Below are positions 1-11,985 of a stretch of DNA of 64,000 nt, one piece after another. The position numbers and the translations under genes were made by a program. The notes beneath the pieces were generated by a model. It did no database searches. It saw nothing but the letters and a program-made list of their open reading frames with translations, and had not been told where the DNA came from. Where the stretch lies: contig JADNRZ010000011.1 of assembly GCA_015501605.1 (NCBI GenBank), positions 496,001 through 560,000 on the forward strand, in the 5' to 3' direction. Within the stretch, counting starts at the first letter, position 1, and each line of letters begins with the position of its first letter. Origin of the DNA: Panaeolus papilionaceus (Eukaryota > Basidiomycota > Agaricomycetes > Agaricales).

Positions 1-1670
1 AAGTGACATGAGGAATCACGGAATGAATGCGTACGTTGATATTGATACCTCCAAGTGTTGATTTTTGCCGCCGTTCGCTGGGTGGCAGTTAAGCCTGTAT
101 TACAAGTAAACGCAAGCTAGAAATTGAAGGTTACAGTTAGAATGGAATCTTGATGCTACTTTCTTGCACCTGCATAACACACCTGAGTCTGAATATCAGC
201 CAAAATCTCAGTGACAGTAGGAATAGTGAAGCCCGTCGTCAACAACTGTTGGGCAACGACAAAGATATCGCCCTCATTCGCAGTGGTGCCTCCAAGAACG
301 GGGACTTTCAAAAAGTTGCCGTTAGCAACACGGGTGGCGGTGTCAGTGAATATGGTGATGTCTGTAATAATGTGGAATGCAGCTTGAGCATGGAGTGGTC
401 TACTAAACAAACACCTCGAATGGGGCACTCACTGTCCGCCACAAGATTGAAGGATAAATTTGATTTGATGACGGCGTCCCCGAGGGTGCGGAATGGGACG
501 GCTTTCATGCATGTAAGCTGCGCTGCGTTGGTATCTAGATTGGAAGGTTAACGCGGTACAACGATGTGGATGCGGTCAGCTTACTCGTTCCACAGCCTAC
601 TGCATTAGCGATAGCGTTCCAGTTGGTCGCGTTGAGAGTGGCGTCAAGACCAACAGTGGCAGATACACCGAGGCTAAAATAACGCAATCAGTGTCCGCAT
701 CCTATCCGCTGTACTGTACGAGATATTCCTACTTTCCAGATTGCTCAATAACACCTGCAAATTTTCGTCAGCACCCATCTTCCAAGTTCTCAAATATCAT
801 AAACCACTAACCTTTCACAATTGTATCACCCACATGCGAAAACGTATACGCATCAATCGCAATCGCACCCGCGCTTTGGCCGAATAACGAGATCCTATTG
901 GAGTCACCACCAAATGCAGCAATGTTATCGTGCACCCATTGGATGCCTGCTTCGATATCCAGTAAGCCAAAGTTCTGCGATGTCGTGGATCCAGCGAGCT
1001 GTGGTGCGTTGGGCTGACCGAAGATGTTGAGCCTGTAGTTGATAGAGACGATGGTGATGTCATCATTGTCGCGCACAAAGTTGGTTCCGTCGTAGATTGT
1101 TATGGCGCTCTACATATCCAATGAGGAGATAATCAAGGTCAGATCATCGTCAAAAGTCAGGAACATATATTTAAAGGAGCAACAAACGAAGAGAACACTC
1201 ACAGATCCAAACTGGAACCCCCCACCATAAATCCAAACCAACACCGCAGTTCCCTTCTTCGCCCTCTGCCCCGTCGGAGCCCACACATTGACATTCAAAC
1301 AACTCTCACTCTCCGTAAGATTCAACCCAGCCCAACCAAGGAGTTTTAAAAACTCGACCTTGCCAGCATTTAATGACTGCACACACGTATCGCCGAACTG
1401 CGTCGCTTGGAGGGGCTTGGTGCGTTGTGCGGGTTTTTGAGGTGCCTGCCAGCGCGCGGCGGTGGCAAATGGGATTCCGAGAAATTGGCGAACGCCTTGT
1501 GCGCTTGATGTGCCGACGACGGGGCCTTGTTGGGTTTGGACGGTGAGTCCTGACGCAGGAGGCGCAGGTGGTGGTGGTGGGGGAGGGGCAGCCTTGGGGC
1601 TAGGTGGCTTCACAGAGAGCACAAGAGCGCTGTACGAAAGCAGCTGAACGAAGAATAATAACGAACGCAT
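1..1670 (-). CDS. Secreted type-B carboxylesterase/lipase, 3' end beyond the window
   Basis: This gene encodes an alpha/beta-hydrolase of the carboxylesterase type B (cholinesterase-like) family, predicted to hydrolyse ester bonds outside the cell. The start at 1670 opens a signal peptide (MRSLLFFVQLLSYSALVLS) followed by a Pro-rich linker. Exons run 1203-1670, 812-1109, 733-754, 585-673, 433-534, 170-361 and from 94 leftwards; all joins keep frame. Visible motifs are the oxyanion-hole loop WIYGGGF near residue 148, the nucleophile elbow FGQSAGA with Ser near residue 235, and ANEG, which carries the probable catalytic Glu. Near the left edge is the conserved NTWRYQYQ motif. The catalytic His would lie beyond position 1. 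About 410 residues are visible against a usual 520-560. A possible splice donor (GTACGC) follows YQYQ. Exon 3 is only 22 bp. A TATA box sits about 51 bp upstream. Family assignment is firm; the substrate is unknown. Confidence 0.9.
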
Positions 1671-1720
1671 TCTGGGACCAGTGTAAAAAAGCACCTTATC
1701 TGTCCTAGTACGAGAGTTGT

Positions 1721-1730
1721 GCCTTTTATA
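1721..1730 (-). promoter_or_regulatory. TATA box of the carboxylesterase gene
   Basis: The minus strand reads TATAAAAGGC, ending 51 bp upstream of the esterase ATG at 1670. Spacing and sequence fit a core promoter with a short 5' leader and support the chosen start. Confidence 0.6.
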
Positions 1731-3959
1731 CTCGAGCAGCGAAGCAGCAATCACGTTCCGGTGATTACGACCTCATGAAGCCTGCAAAATAGGGCACAAA
1801 ACCGACGTCCCCCTGATGATCGTAACCACCCCGTACGTGTGGCTGAATTGACTGCAGCCGTTCATTGTGCTTCTGTATAGACAGGGAAGCAAAAAGATAT
1901 GGGGGTCAAAGGCAAAGAATTGGTTCCACGCTGGGAGTTAGGTCGATTCTTCGGGGGCCTCTGTGCATTTTCAGATATCCTAAAATGCCATGTAACCAGT
2001 TTATAGTCTGTGTAAACTCATGGTACGAGGCTGAAAACATACCTAACAGTCTTGTGATGCCTCTTTGCACCCTCGGAATACGACCATCGCTGCAATGATT
2101 CACAGCCAGGGCTAGAGTTTGGCGCAGAATATAACGAAGAGTGGGGTAGAAAGCACCCTTTCTCTATGATTTCATAATAGAATTGCATCCATGAGCCAGG
2201 AATAATGGCAAGCTTGAGAGAGTTGGAAGACCATCGGCTTCTTCGATTCCCGGAGTGCTCTCATTTCTGTGTTGCGCGAGAGGATCGAATCCTTAACAGC
2301 GCTTTAGTCGTCTAGAAGAGCCAAAAATGAGACAGAGAAGAAGCTGCACAGTCGAGACCTTATAGGAGTCATGATTCATTGAAGCATTGTACAATGGAAG
2401 ATGAACGAATCAGAAAGACATCCCTTCCTCTGAACTCGGGTAATCGGTATTCTCACGGTATTGATACCCATCCTGGTCTCTACCTTTGTCCAAACTTTCG
2501 CTCTCCTCGAATATAATCACAGCCTATGCACGACTTCACAACAGCAAAGCCTCGATGGCGTCAGATGACAAACTAATCTATTAAAAATAGTCAGGCACTA
2601 CAAAATAGAATTAGTAATTAAACTGTCCGAGTGGCGAGGGAGGAATGTTTCGTGCTATCGGCTTGAACGCGCTCTAGAGAGGAGATAGGCCGCAATTATC
2701 AGCTGCTCAATCCTAAATGCAGGGATAATCATCAGCAACCAATTCCCCGGCCCACTTCAGTATTGCTCGAGTTCTTCTCACCTTCCCTTGACCAAGAAGG
2801 TTACACCTTGACTCAAAAAGCCCTTCGCAGTCTTCATATGAAGGCCTTGATACAAACCTTCTACACCTTGGGTAGGCGTGTCCTTCACATCAGGAAAAAC
2901 CCAAATTACTTATATGTTTAAATATGTTGAAATAAGTTCGAGGCCAACTTCTTTTAACTTGTTCCGCACTGTTTAACAATTATCTGTACTTATTCTTACT
3001 TTTTCTGTCTGGTGAGTATAGCCTCCATAAATAACAAACTTATTTCAACTTGATGAAGGTGTGATAAGTATAAAAAAAGACTGAATAAGTGAGCAGCTGT
3101 CGAGTGCGTACTTAATTGTTAACAAACAAGTGAATTTCCTGCCTCAAGCAAATATGCTCGTAATAAAAAGTGACATCACATTAAAATAAATGTACTATTA
3201 CAACCAGTTTACGTGTGTGGAAGAATACCAGCGGCTACTGCCTTCAAGTGCTCGCAGCAGTGTCGCTTATGCATCAAACAGACCTCCAAACACAATATCT
3301 CCCTCCCGACTCGCTGTGCCTGTATCATCGCATCGCTTTGGGAGCGAACTTGAATGGCTATCTTCTCGGCGCTGTTCAGTCCAAGCACCTCAATAAACTG
3401 GTTGTACAAGAGATATGCGGTTAGATATGTGATCTGCAATCGCCTAGAGAGAGGACGTTAATCTGTCACACACCGAACTCTTCGCGGCTCCCGTTGGTCC
3501 CATTAGTCTTACACTCGGTGTTAGATAGGTATTTAGGCACATTTCACGCAAGATCAACCTACAAGATGTTTTAACTGAATGTGTTGGGCTTTTTTTGTAC
3601 TATGTCCACGCTAACGGGACCAGTTGCATTGAGGGCTTTATACGATGGCATGGCAGTAGCGTCCATGATGCGTAACAAGGGTTGAGACAATGTTACGCAG
3701 GTGTAGTCCACTCCGAGGAATGGCAGTGAGAGGAAGTGAGAAAGGGAGGATGGGCGCAAGCTGCATGCGTCCATGAAGGAATGCAGATGCCTCGTGTGGT
3801 CCCTGTCAGCAATCTATATCTAAATCAGATCTGATAAGATCGAGTTTTTCATGCCTAAAAAGCGCGGACCATCCAATTGCCGTCTACGGTATAGGAGTAC
3901 TTGATATTTAATGGTAGCTCGTCGACCACTCAAAAAGCTGTAGCGGCACGGGAGACACA
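1731..3959. other. Gene-poor stretch with AT-rich repeat arms
   Basis: I see no convincing gene here. Short open frames near 3200-3440 and 3570-3774 on the minus strand have no recognisable domain or splice structure. Between about 2905 and 3145 is an AT-rich segment with two pairs of inverse-complementary arms: GTTGAAATAAGTT at about 2926 with AACTTATTTCAAC at about 3037, and GTTTAACAATTA at about 2971 with TTAATTGTTAAC at about 3112. The arm order is a-b-a'-b', so it is not a simple hairpin. It may be a decayed miniature element. Confidence 0.45.
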
Positions 3960-5600
3960 TTAGTCGTGACTTAGGTGCGAAAGCGTTTCTCTCCGCGTGC
4001 TTAACTTGCCCGATTTGCATGCAAGTGACACTCTAGCAGGATTTCTTACGAGTATTGACTTCCATCTGACTGAACCAGTTCCCCTGGCATGTAACCCAGG
4101 CTACTATTGAATAGAGAATTTGACAGTCGGCTGGATATCCTGATGTGAATAACCTAGGGAAATAATGTTATAGCATGCTCAGCAACTCGACACTCCATCA
4201 CACTTGGAATAAAAAACGCGTCTCCCACTTTTCCCTCCTCTTTCATTACCACCATTATTATAGCATCCCTCTCTGCAAAACGCTCAACATGGGTAAGGGC
4301 AGAATGAACAACGGCATCAACCCCGCAAAGTGCTAGGCACCAGCACACTAATCGCCCGAAAAATCCCCAGTCTCGTACGCCATCCAAAATATATGAATCT
4401 CATTCGCCAGTATCACGGTCATGATCATCATGTCTTTCTTCACTTTTTTCGTCGTTCTTCCTTTAGTCATATCCAAGATATTCACTATGCGGTTCATAGA
4501 AAAAGCAAAGACGAAGTCGCCCGGCGCTCGTCGAAAGCCTCAGGATGAGAGAAAGGTGGTGTTGTGGTTGGCGCGTCGAGGGAAATTCGGCTTTGTATGG
4601 TCCAGCAGTACGCGGAGGATCCAAACGCTGTGGTGATTGCTGCTTCAGATAAGATTGGTTAGTCATTGGTCGTGGTCAAGGTTCAATATTTTTTTAACCC
4701 GCTTTAGAGACAAGCTCCGAGAGTCGAGCTAGGAGATAGGTCTGCCATGATTGAATGTGCCGAGGTGGATCTCAGTCAGCCCAAAAAGCAGCTCTCTGAA
4801 GCGATTCGTGTCTTGGATAAGCAGTACGGCCCTATCGCCCATCTTTACGAGGTCGGCGCAGTCTTGAACAATTTGAAGGACAGCACACCCTGTAATCTGG
4901 TACGTTGATTTGTTTCGTTACAGTCTTTTTTTCACTCTTTTCAGATCGTCAACATTTCAGGACACCCAACGGATGATCAATATTAACATTTCTGGAACGA
5001 CTACAGCAATTCTGACTATGTGTGAGCTCATGAAACACTACGGTTATGGAAAATTTGTTCGTCTTCACCCATGCTCCTGAGCCCTGCCTGACTGGTGCCC
5101 TATCCGTCGTACGTCGTTAGCTCAATCGTCGGCTCAACCGATCCCGCTAACCAGATGCCCTACGCAGCGACAAAGGCCTACAGGAACGGCTTCACTTGCT
5201 CCCTCCATGTTCTCGCCGCTCCTCTAGTGTTGACGTCGTCAATATCCAACCCCGCTTCACCGATTCCCGCATGACGCAGAAGATGAGGTCCCAAAGAAGC
5301 ACCATCCCGGGTCAGGAATTCGTGAGCCCTGATACGATAGCGAGGAAGATGATGAAGGCTGTTGACGATGACGGCGTTGGGATAGTGACGTGACCGAGCA
5401 AGCAGGAGACTGTTCTTATGCGCTGAGAGGTACGGCGTTGGCTGAATTGATGTCTAGATTGTAGGTGATGTGTCCTATGGAGCCCTCAATCCGATTACGG
5501 ACGAATGCAGGAAGTGGGCTTCGATGAAACCTGGTATCGGACGAAAGAAAGTAACGTGAGCGGATGAAATATGGGCCCTGTGGACGTGACAGACCCTTCA
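3960..5600 (+). repeat. Left copy of a ~1.6 kb segmental duplication
   Basis: This segment is a diverged direct copy of about 12640-14290. The match includes non-coding promoter sequence (for example TGACTGAACCAGTT, TAACCCAGGCTACTAT and CTCCATCACACTTGGAATAA are shared) as well as all exons and introns of the dehydrogenase. The copies lie in the same orientation about 8.7 kb apart. Because upstream intergenic DNA is included, this is duplication of genomic DNA and not retroposition. Confidence 0.85.
4302..5559 (+). pseudogene. Decayed paralogue of the short-chain dehydrogenase at 12991
   Basis: Colinear with the intact dehydrogenase at 12991-14248, introns included. The original ATG at 4302 is followed by TAG at codon 11. 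Small indels shift frame in the first exon, where the dinucleotide-binding glycine motif no longer reads. The second exon carries deletions near 4713-4735. The fourth exon reads NIQPRFTDSRMTQKM in one frame but ends in TGA at the position where the intact copy has TGG. A single open frame cannot be followed for more than about 80 codons. No function is expected. It gives an internal reference for how far neutral sequence has drifted since the duplication. Confidence 0.85.
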
Positions 5601-6849
5601 CATGACAAAAGTTGACGACGAAAAAGTCCTGATAAACTCGTCGTTTCCCAATGTTATCCTGATTAGACTATAAACGTTGTCGCGCTTTGCACGGTTTACC
5701 CCATGAAAAACGCTCCATAACGATAACAGAATTCGAAGGCGACAAGTCTCTCCATAACTCACATAAGCGCGAAGAACACGATAAACACTCGCTTCATTCT
5801 ATGCACCACTTGGTTCGGGATGCAGGGTTGGTATAAATCTAAGAATTTTATCTTCATTTTCTCTTCATTTTATATGTCCACATCGTTATGCAACCCCTCT
5901 CTTTTCTGTAATATACAAATGCCTATTGGTTTATCTTCTTCATTCTTTTATTCCACAGTATCCACAATTTTGTAGTATAAAATATGTACCTAAACTACGA
6001 AATACATCAGGTTCTCGTACCTCACCTTCGTATCAGTCAGCTTTAGGTCACAGTCGACCTCGTTATCAGTCCACAGCTCGTATCGTTCGTCTCAGAAGCG
6101 CTCGAAGCGCTAGATTTATTTGTTTTCTTGGTTCTTTCGTTCCGCTCAGTCGTAGCAGAATAAAGGCCTAGTGGCCTACGCTATGGGGATGAGAAGCAGC
6201 CAGGTGTATGAACCATGGCTACTCCTCAGATCGAGAGCCGATGGACGGCAGAGGATGAGCCCCCAAAGCGGTGAAGCCGCCCAGCCGAGGACGGACATCG
6301 GCTCGCCCCCAAAGGCGGCGGAGGCGCGTAAATACATACACTAGTATAAATATGAGATAAAATGTCAATATTTCGGCATGCTCTATAATAAGGGCATTTC
6401 GAGTGAGTCTGATGAAGGTCAGGATTGTGCACTGTGCAGTGTTAAGAAGTGACAGATATGGGTTTGTAGAGCAAAATAGCCGGATAACACCTTGAGGATG
6501 CCAGAATAAAGTGAGTCTCAAAGTCTATGACACCAGGGGGTTGACGAGATGGACTTAGATGAGCAACATTGAAGCACATAAATTAGAGGGGAGAGGGTGC
6601 ATGCAAACAGGCGCCCAGCATAAGTCTATTTTCAATTTTAGGATGTAAATCTGTCATCCCAAGGAAGAGAGTGTAGAGGGAGATGAACCCAGAATTTGTG
6701 ATGAGGGTAGAGTGTCAGCACAATTAGTGTAATTTGCATGATGAATAGACATGCAGATCATGGTAGAGAAGTATATATAGACTGGACGTAACAGGGGGAA
6801 TGCAAACCACAATACAGATGTACATAGACTGGGGTATATGAACCAAGGT
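5601..6849. other. Intergenic, with a GC-rich block
   Basis: No gene recognised. The interval is AT-rich except for a GC-rich block at about 6235-6335 with repeated GCCGCC/GGCGGCGG motifs, followed by AGTATAAATATG. The CT-rich stretch at 5880-6180 has the look of an untranslated leader or a degenerate LTR, but I found no matching partner in the window. Confidence 0.4.
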
Positions 6850-7130
6850 AGCGTATGTGTAGACCCGATGTAAGGGGTAAGTAAACCGACGTAGTAGAGA
6901 GAATATAAACCAATGTAGTAGAGGGGTACGTGACCCGACGTAGTAGAGGGGTACGTGACCCGACATAGTAGAGGGGTATGTAGACCCGACATAGTAGAGG
7001 GGTACATGACCCGACATAGTAGAGGGGTATGTAGACCCGACATAGTAGAGGGGATGTAGACCCGACGCAATAGGCAGGTACGCAAACCAGGAGTAGAGGG
7101 GTACGTAGACCCGACATAAGTAGATGGGGA
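6850..7130. repeat. Minisatellite, ~25-bp unit
   Basis: About eleven imperfect head-to-tail units of roughly 24-26 bp run through this interval, with core GACCCGACATAGTAGAGGGG followed by TAYGTR. Central units (about 6920-7060) are nearly perfect and the flanking units degenerate, as expected for an array that expands from its middle. The long Tyr/Ser/Pro-rich open frames on the minus strand here are artefacts of the repeat. Confidence 0.85.
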
Positions 7131-7839
7131 ATTAAAGGGACCAACAATGTCGATCTGGATATGGGCATGCAGACCCGAATTAGAGGGGCATATGGGCCCG
7201 ACGCATGATTGAGGGAGGGAGAGCCACTAGGGACCATGTGTTGGGTGAGTAGTTGATGCGAGAATGTATTGGGGGGGTGGAAGGGAGAGATGATAAGCAG
7301 GGCGTAGAAGGGGGGAGGGGAGGGGAATGAGGTTAGCTAGCCATGACCATAGCCCATACGTCTTCGCCAGAGAGCAGAACCAGTAGATCCAGATAAGCCA
7401 AGCGAGAACCGGTGAAGAATCCAGGGTCAAAGGCTGCGCCATGGAGCCAGTAAGGTTGGATAGTCTCAGTACACATGTAGAAGGAGAATTAACGAAGTTG
7501 AATAACAAGAATAAAGTACCACGCCGAGGCGCGCAGCGTAACGCTCTGCGGCGAGGCGTGTAGAATAGATGAAAGTAACGAAGAGAGGTGGTGGATAGAC
7601 GCCACGTAGCCCCTCGCGCTCACGTGACCAAGAAGGCAGATATGGCTGCGCCATATCTTTCCAGTCACTCGTTACACTACCAACCGACCGCAGGCATCGA
7701 AGCACCTACCGGCTCCGTGCATTTCACCCTCGCATACACACTACCTCCGCCTACCTTCACCCTTCACCACTATTCCTCATTTATTTGATTGGTTTTATAC
7801 CATATACCATAGGCGATACGACAACGTCCACTAGGAGGG
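7131..7839. other. Intergenic between minisatellite and HUL5-like fragment
   Basis: Purine-rich sequence (runs of GGGGGGG and GGAGGGGAGGGG near 7270-7325) with a GC-rich patch at about 7520-7560. No gene recognised. If the ligase gene were complete, its HECT domain would be encoded here; it is absent. Confidence 0.4.
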
Positions 7840-9165
7840 GGAGAGGGGGCCAATGCGGGTTGTTATTGTCCTCTGTGAATGATCATGGTTAGTATTAGAT
7901 GTGAGGAAGTGACGAAGAAAATGGGAAAAAGAAAGGCCAGAGTAGAGGCGCGAGAGGAAACGGAAACAACTCACCAAACAACACCCCCGCACACCTCTCA
8001 CACACCCCCTCCACAGCTCGCTCACAAATCCCGCTCCTCCTCCACCTGCAAGGAACTGCACAACACGACCCGCCGGTGGCTTATCTTTGTCATTAGATTT
8101 GCCCAATCCAGCAACGCCGTTCCCCACTCCCCCACCACCAACATTAACATCACCCACACCAACGGAAGAAGAACCGCCACCCCAACCATAACACCCAACG
8201 CAAACAAATACTCCACCAGCGCATTCAGTGTCTTCCCATACTCCTCGCCCTGCCTCCGCTCAAAAAGCGCTTGCAAATGGGTAGGACTGGCAAGTTTGAT
8301 AATCCTCGCTTGCGTTTTCGAGTCCAACAACAGCTGAGACGTCGTCATTCAGAACGAAGGTTGAGTGAATTCCGGAACAAAGACGACGCGTGTAGTGGTA
8401 GATGATGAATTAGGAGTTTGAGGTCGGCTCCCGTCTGACGCACTCGTCGCCTCACCACCTCCACTCAAAAGCTTCCTCTTCCCCATCGGAGAGAGGTAGG
8501 TGGTTTGGGAGGAGGGGGGTGGTGAGGATTTGCCTGAAAATGGAGAGGAGGAGGGCAGGGGATGGCGAAGAGGTGGTGAGAGGGAGCGTGATGAGGGAGA
8601 GAATGAGTGGTAGGGTGGGCGATGATTTGCCCTCAACAGGCTATAAGGAGAGAAAAAGACATAATCCACGGTAAGTATGAGATGAGGGTGGACGTATGCT
8701 ATGAGAGAGACGCACCAATTGCTTGCCAGCTTGAGTCAGTGAGGTATAAAGGCCGTTGTTGATAAGGTCATCCGTCATTTTCTGACACAGCTGGGCACCC
8801 TCGTCACTGAGAACTGACACGGCAGCGTCTCGGGACAAAAGGTAGTTGAGAATAGGTACTGAATTGAGTTTTCAGATCTGACGAGGAGAGCATCAGCTAT
8901 GATGAGACAACGGATAAAGATAGGGACAAGGGTAAGAAAGGAGTTTGACGACGACTTACTCTGGGGATGACGCAACACTACTCAACATGACAAACCAGCT
9001 CTGCGATTTCCTGTATACGCATCTAATTTCACCAAAAAAGGGCGTCAAAAAGGGGGGAAAATAAGCGGAAAAACAAATAAACGAACCACCAGATCTCAAC
9101 TGTCCCGCCTCCCTCCTCCCCATCCACCAACTCTGAATCACAACAGCGCTCTCTCATCTCCTTTT
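7840..9165 (-). pseudogene. Truncated HUL5-like HECT E3 ubiquitin ligase, N-terminal part only
   Basis: Several exons on the minus strand resemble the N-terminal region of fungal HUL5/UBE3C-type ligases, which extend ubiquitin chains at the proteasome. In order: an IQ-like helix IQSWWMGRREAG (about 9135-9100); VPILNYLLSRDAAVSVLSDE joined to MLSSVASSPE by a ~130-bp intron; LLSIFRQILTTPLLPNHLPLS (about 8520-8460); LLLDSKTQARIIKLASPTHLQ (about 8320); and FLAGGGGAGFVSELWRGCVRG (about 8060-8000). The family is usually over 1000 residues with a C-terminal HECT domain; none is encoded downstream. A TGA interrupts one frame at 8349, although a 51-bp in-frame intron could remove it, and another TGA lies just upstream of the IQ helix. 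The family call rests on motif order; I infer a dead fragment. Confidence 0.55.
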
Positions 9166-10375
9166 AATCTCAAGCCTTCTGTCTCACTCTGCTGAAATCT
9201 GATTGAAGAGATCTGTGGACGACTGTTGGGTTGATGTGCTGCCCAGGTTGATCTTCCGCTTTGAGTCTGGGCCGGAGAAGACAGGGAACATTGCCGAGTG
9301 AGTGGTAAAATTCACTATTGAAGGGACGGGTAACGCTGTATTATCGTGAATTTAAATTTGAAGATAGGGTTGACTTGGATTGGTGTTCCAGTGAAATCAA
9401 GATTGTCGTCGTTCAACCAACATCACGCTCCTTTCGCAAGTAATCCTCCAAAAGCCAAGTACTGACGAAGACAACTCCAGATATTGAGTTATTATGACTC
9501 TCCAAGACGTAGAATCCGGAGAAAGGCAAGTCAGAGCCACGACAAAGAAAGAGAAGAAAAGCAGAAAGAGATGCGTAATACCAACAAGCAAACACGTCAT
9601 AAAGCACAGTCGCCACAAAGGATGGGTCAGCTGATCTGATGATTCTAATCTTATCTTATCTCGGAGCTTGCTTCGCACGCCGAATTTGCCTTTCATCTCT
9701 TCCTTTAGCAGGTAGAAGTCTGGGGCTGCTCAACCAAGTTGGACGTGCTGCACGCTTGCGATGCGAACTCGAGAAAATGTGCATCAAAAGGCAGAATGAA
9801 AGAAAAGTGACGAACGAGAAAAGATTTTAGACAAATATGTGAACCAGTATGTCCATTGAGGGTGTCGGTGCCTTGAAAATGCACAGAGAACAGACAATTT
9901 ATGTCTCTATGCTTGTCTAGCCGGTACCGAGACGCACATAACATGGAAGTGATTGACATGGAGCTGACAGAATTGACAGAAAACGACCCACCAGGCTGGC
10001 TCAACATGTAGCATGGGTTCCAAAAATAACCTGCGTTTTTTCTTCAGACTCCTGTGGGTGTCTCTGAGTTTTACAACCAAAAGGATAAGTCAAGTATGGA
10101 CGCGAATTATGTATATTTATATTGGCCATTAACTCGATCTCACTGGTCGTCGTACTCATTTGGCCGAACTACGCACTTATAATTGAAGGCTAGATTGAAT
10201 GATGATCAGGCGTCAATGACATTTTTTTTTCGACCCTGGTGCCCCTGTGTATCTAAATGAACGTGTAAAAAATTCTGTGCATTTTATGCTTGAGAGAAGA
10301 TCGAAAATTGAGAAGATGAGACGTATAACGTCTTAGTGAACTTGGGAATGAAGAAAAATAGCAGTGCATTGGTTC
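9166..10375. other. Intergenic between ligase fragment and lectin-like gene
   Basis: No gene supported. Minus-strand open frames at 9413-9616 (hydrophobic) and 9705-10007 lack domains, splice logic or sensible starts. Confidence 0.35.
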
Positions 10376-10383
10376 TATATAAA
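10376..10383 (+). promoter_or_regulatory. TATA box of the galactose-binding-like gene
   Basis: TATATAAA lies 76 bp upstream of the ATG at 10459, with a pyrimidine/adenine-rich leader between, a typical basidiomycete core promoter arrangement. Confidence 0.6.
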
Positions 10384-10458
10384 CCACTCCACCAGCGGTA
10401 TAAACCCCATCAAACTCTTTACTTGTCTCACTCGAAGGAAAGCATCTTTTAATTCACA

Positions 10459-11985
10459 ATGTCTACCACCACAGTCGAGTAAGTCCCTTCACATGAAAAC
10501 CATGTATACATGGCTTATACTTGGTGTCAATCATAATGTCAATAGCAAATCTAGCGCTGTATGCGAAACAAAGACCGTCTCAGCCGAGTAAGTCTTCCCA
10601 TGCACGACTCTGATTCGTTTACTCACACTTTTGATTCGCAGATGCTCTTCCGTTTCCGTCAAAGCCAATTGTGCCAATGGTAATGGTCTCCCTCCTCTCC
10701 TCACTTCAATGAGTCAGGGCGAGTGCCGAGATACCACTATCCACAGCCCCAACACTCACATCAGTGCTTTCCACCAGTATGTCCTCATTCAGCGTTTTAC
10801 CTATTATATAAACAACGACTAACAAGTGATCATGCCAATAGAACCAGCCACGAGCTTGCAACCACGTTCTCCCAGATCCCGTGGATGAGCTTCAGCATTG
10901 TCGCTAAACCCGACCTGAACTTGCTCGCCAACAACGAAGCGATGATCAAGTTCATCCACCAGGTCACCGACATAACTATTGCCACCGTCTCTGAGCAGAT
11001 CCATCAAGAGATCACCGTGGCTGTCAACAAGGTCATCAAGGACATCGCTGGGAGCGTTAACAAGAAGATGGAGACCACCCATGCGAGTATCATGAAGGAG
11101 ATTGTCAGCGTCAGTGCTGAGTGGACTGCCACCAAACACGAGAAACTGGAGTGCCCTCCTTTCAAGGATCTCGTCAAGGAGATTACGAGTGACCAGAAGC
11201 ACGATTGTCCCTGCTCTGCCGAAACCACCAAGCCCGCACCGGCTGAGCCCCCCGTTGTGAAGCCCGCCCCTATTCCAGAACTTGTCGTTGTCAAACCAGC
11301 AACCATTCCCGAGCCTCCAGTCAAACCTGTTGAACCTCCCGTTGCTGTTAAAGCCATTCCCGCTCCTCCAGCTAAACCCACAATTGTCCCCCCTCCAGCT
11401 ATGAAGGGTGCGTCCTGGATTTGGACACCCGAGTACAAGATCAACTCCCAGCCTCCTGTTGGCACCACCCGCACTTTCCGACGCACCATCGTCACCGAAA
11501 CACCTGTCAACGCGCTCACCCTCGAAATCGCAGCAGACGACCTCTACACCGTCTATGTTAACGGCAAGCTCGTCGGATCCGGAAAGTCATGGATTGACCC
11601 TGACCGCTACACCATCCGCTTCGAGCCAACGACGCGCGTCGTTGTCGCTGTCGTTGCTAGTCAGGGGGCTCCTCAGGTAGTCGTTGGTCTTATTGTATCT
11701 GGCAAGCTCTGGAACACTGCAGACGCCAATCCATGCCCTGTCGATTTCGCGACCGATGGGAAGTGGGTCACTCTCACAGCTGATGGGGTCTCTGAGAAGT
11801 TCATCGATCCCACCTTTGCCGATGCGTCCTGGGTTGCTTCCCATGTTATCTGTGCTCACGGTACCGGAATTTGGAAGGACATTAAGCCTGCTACCCCTGG
11901 AAAAGCAGCCGGGCAGAGGATTTCAGGTATACCGAGAATCCCTGATGCTCCCAATGTGCCTGTTGCTGAAGAGTGGAAGATCTAA
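10459..11985 (+). CDS. Protein with C-terminal galactose-binding-like beta-sandwich
   Basis: Four exons, 10459-10478, 10546-10587, 10642-10776 and 10842-11985, join in frame to 446 residues. There is no signal peptide. Residues about 20-60 are Cys-containing (AVCETKTVSAEC...NCANG). Residues about 65-190 are amphipathic helices (EIVSVSAEWTATKHEKLE), then come two closely spaced Cys and a Pro/Lys/Val-rich linker (VKPAPIPELVVVKPATIPEP). Residues about 250-415 (ASWIWTPEY...FRRTIVTETP...LYTVYVNGKLVGSG...) resemble the jelly-roll carbohydrate-binding modules found at the N-terminus of alpha-L-rhamnosidases and related galactose-binding folds. The first two exons are tiny and end in similar words (TTV-D, TVSA-E). 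A role in carbohydrate binding is inference; no catalytic domain is present. Confidence 0.8.

Noticed and set aside
3209..3774. Two short minus-strand frames that look protein-like
   Set aside because: I could not join them with splice signals or match any family; likely chance or a very old relic.
5880..6200. Possible solo LTR
   Set aside because: Layout is suggestive, but I found neither a matching copy nor a target-site duplication in the window.
6654..7237. Overlapping Tyr/Ser/Pro-rich frames on the minus strand
   Set aside because: They are translations of the 25-bp minisatellite in different phases, with no start context or introns.
7879..8337. 152-codon plus-strand frame rich in Thr/Pro
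   Set aside because: It is antisense to the HUL5-like exons, which have recognisable motifs; composition reflects the reverse strand.
9397..10007. Hydrophobic minus-strand frames
   Set aside because: No ATG in good context, no domain, no frame-preserving splice links.
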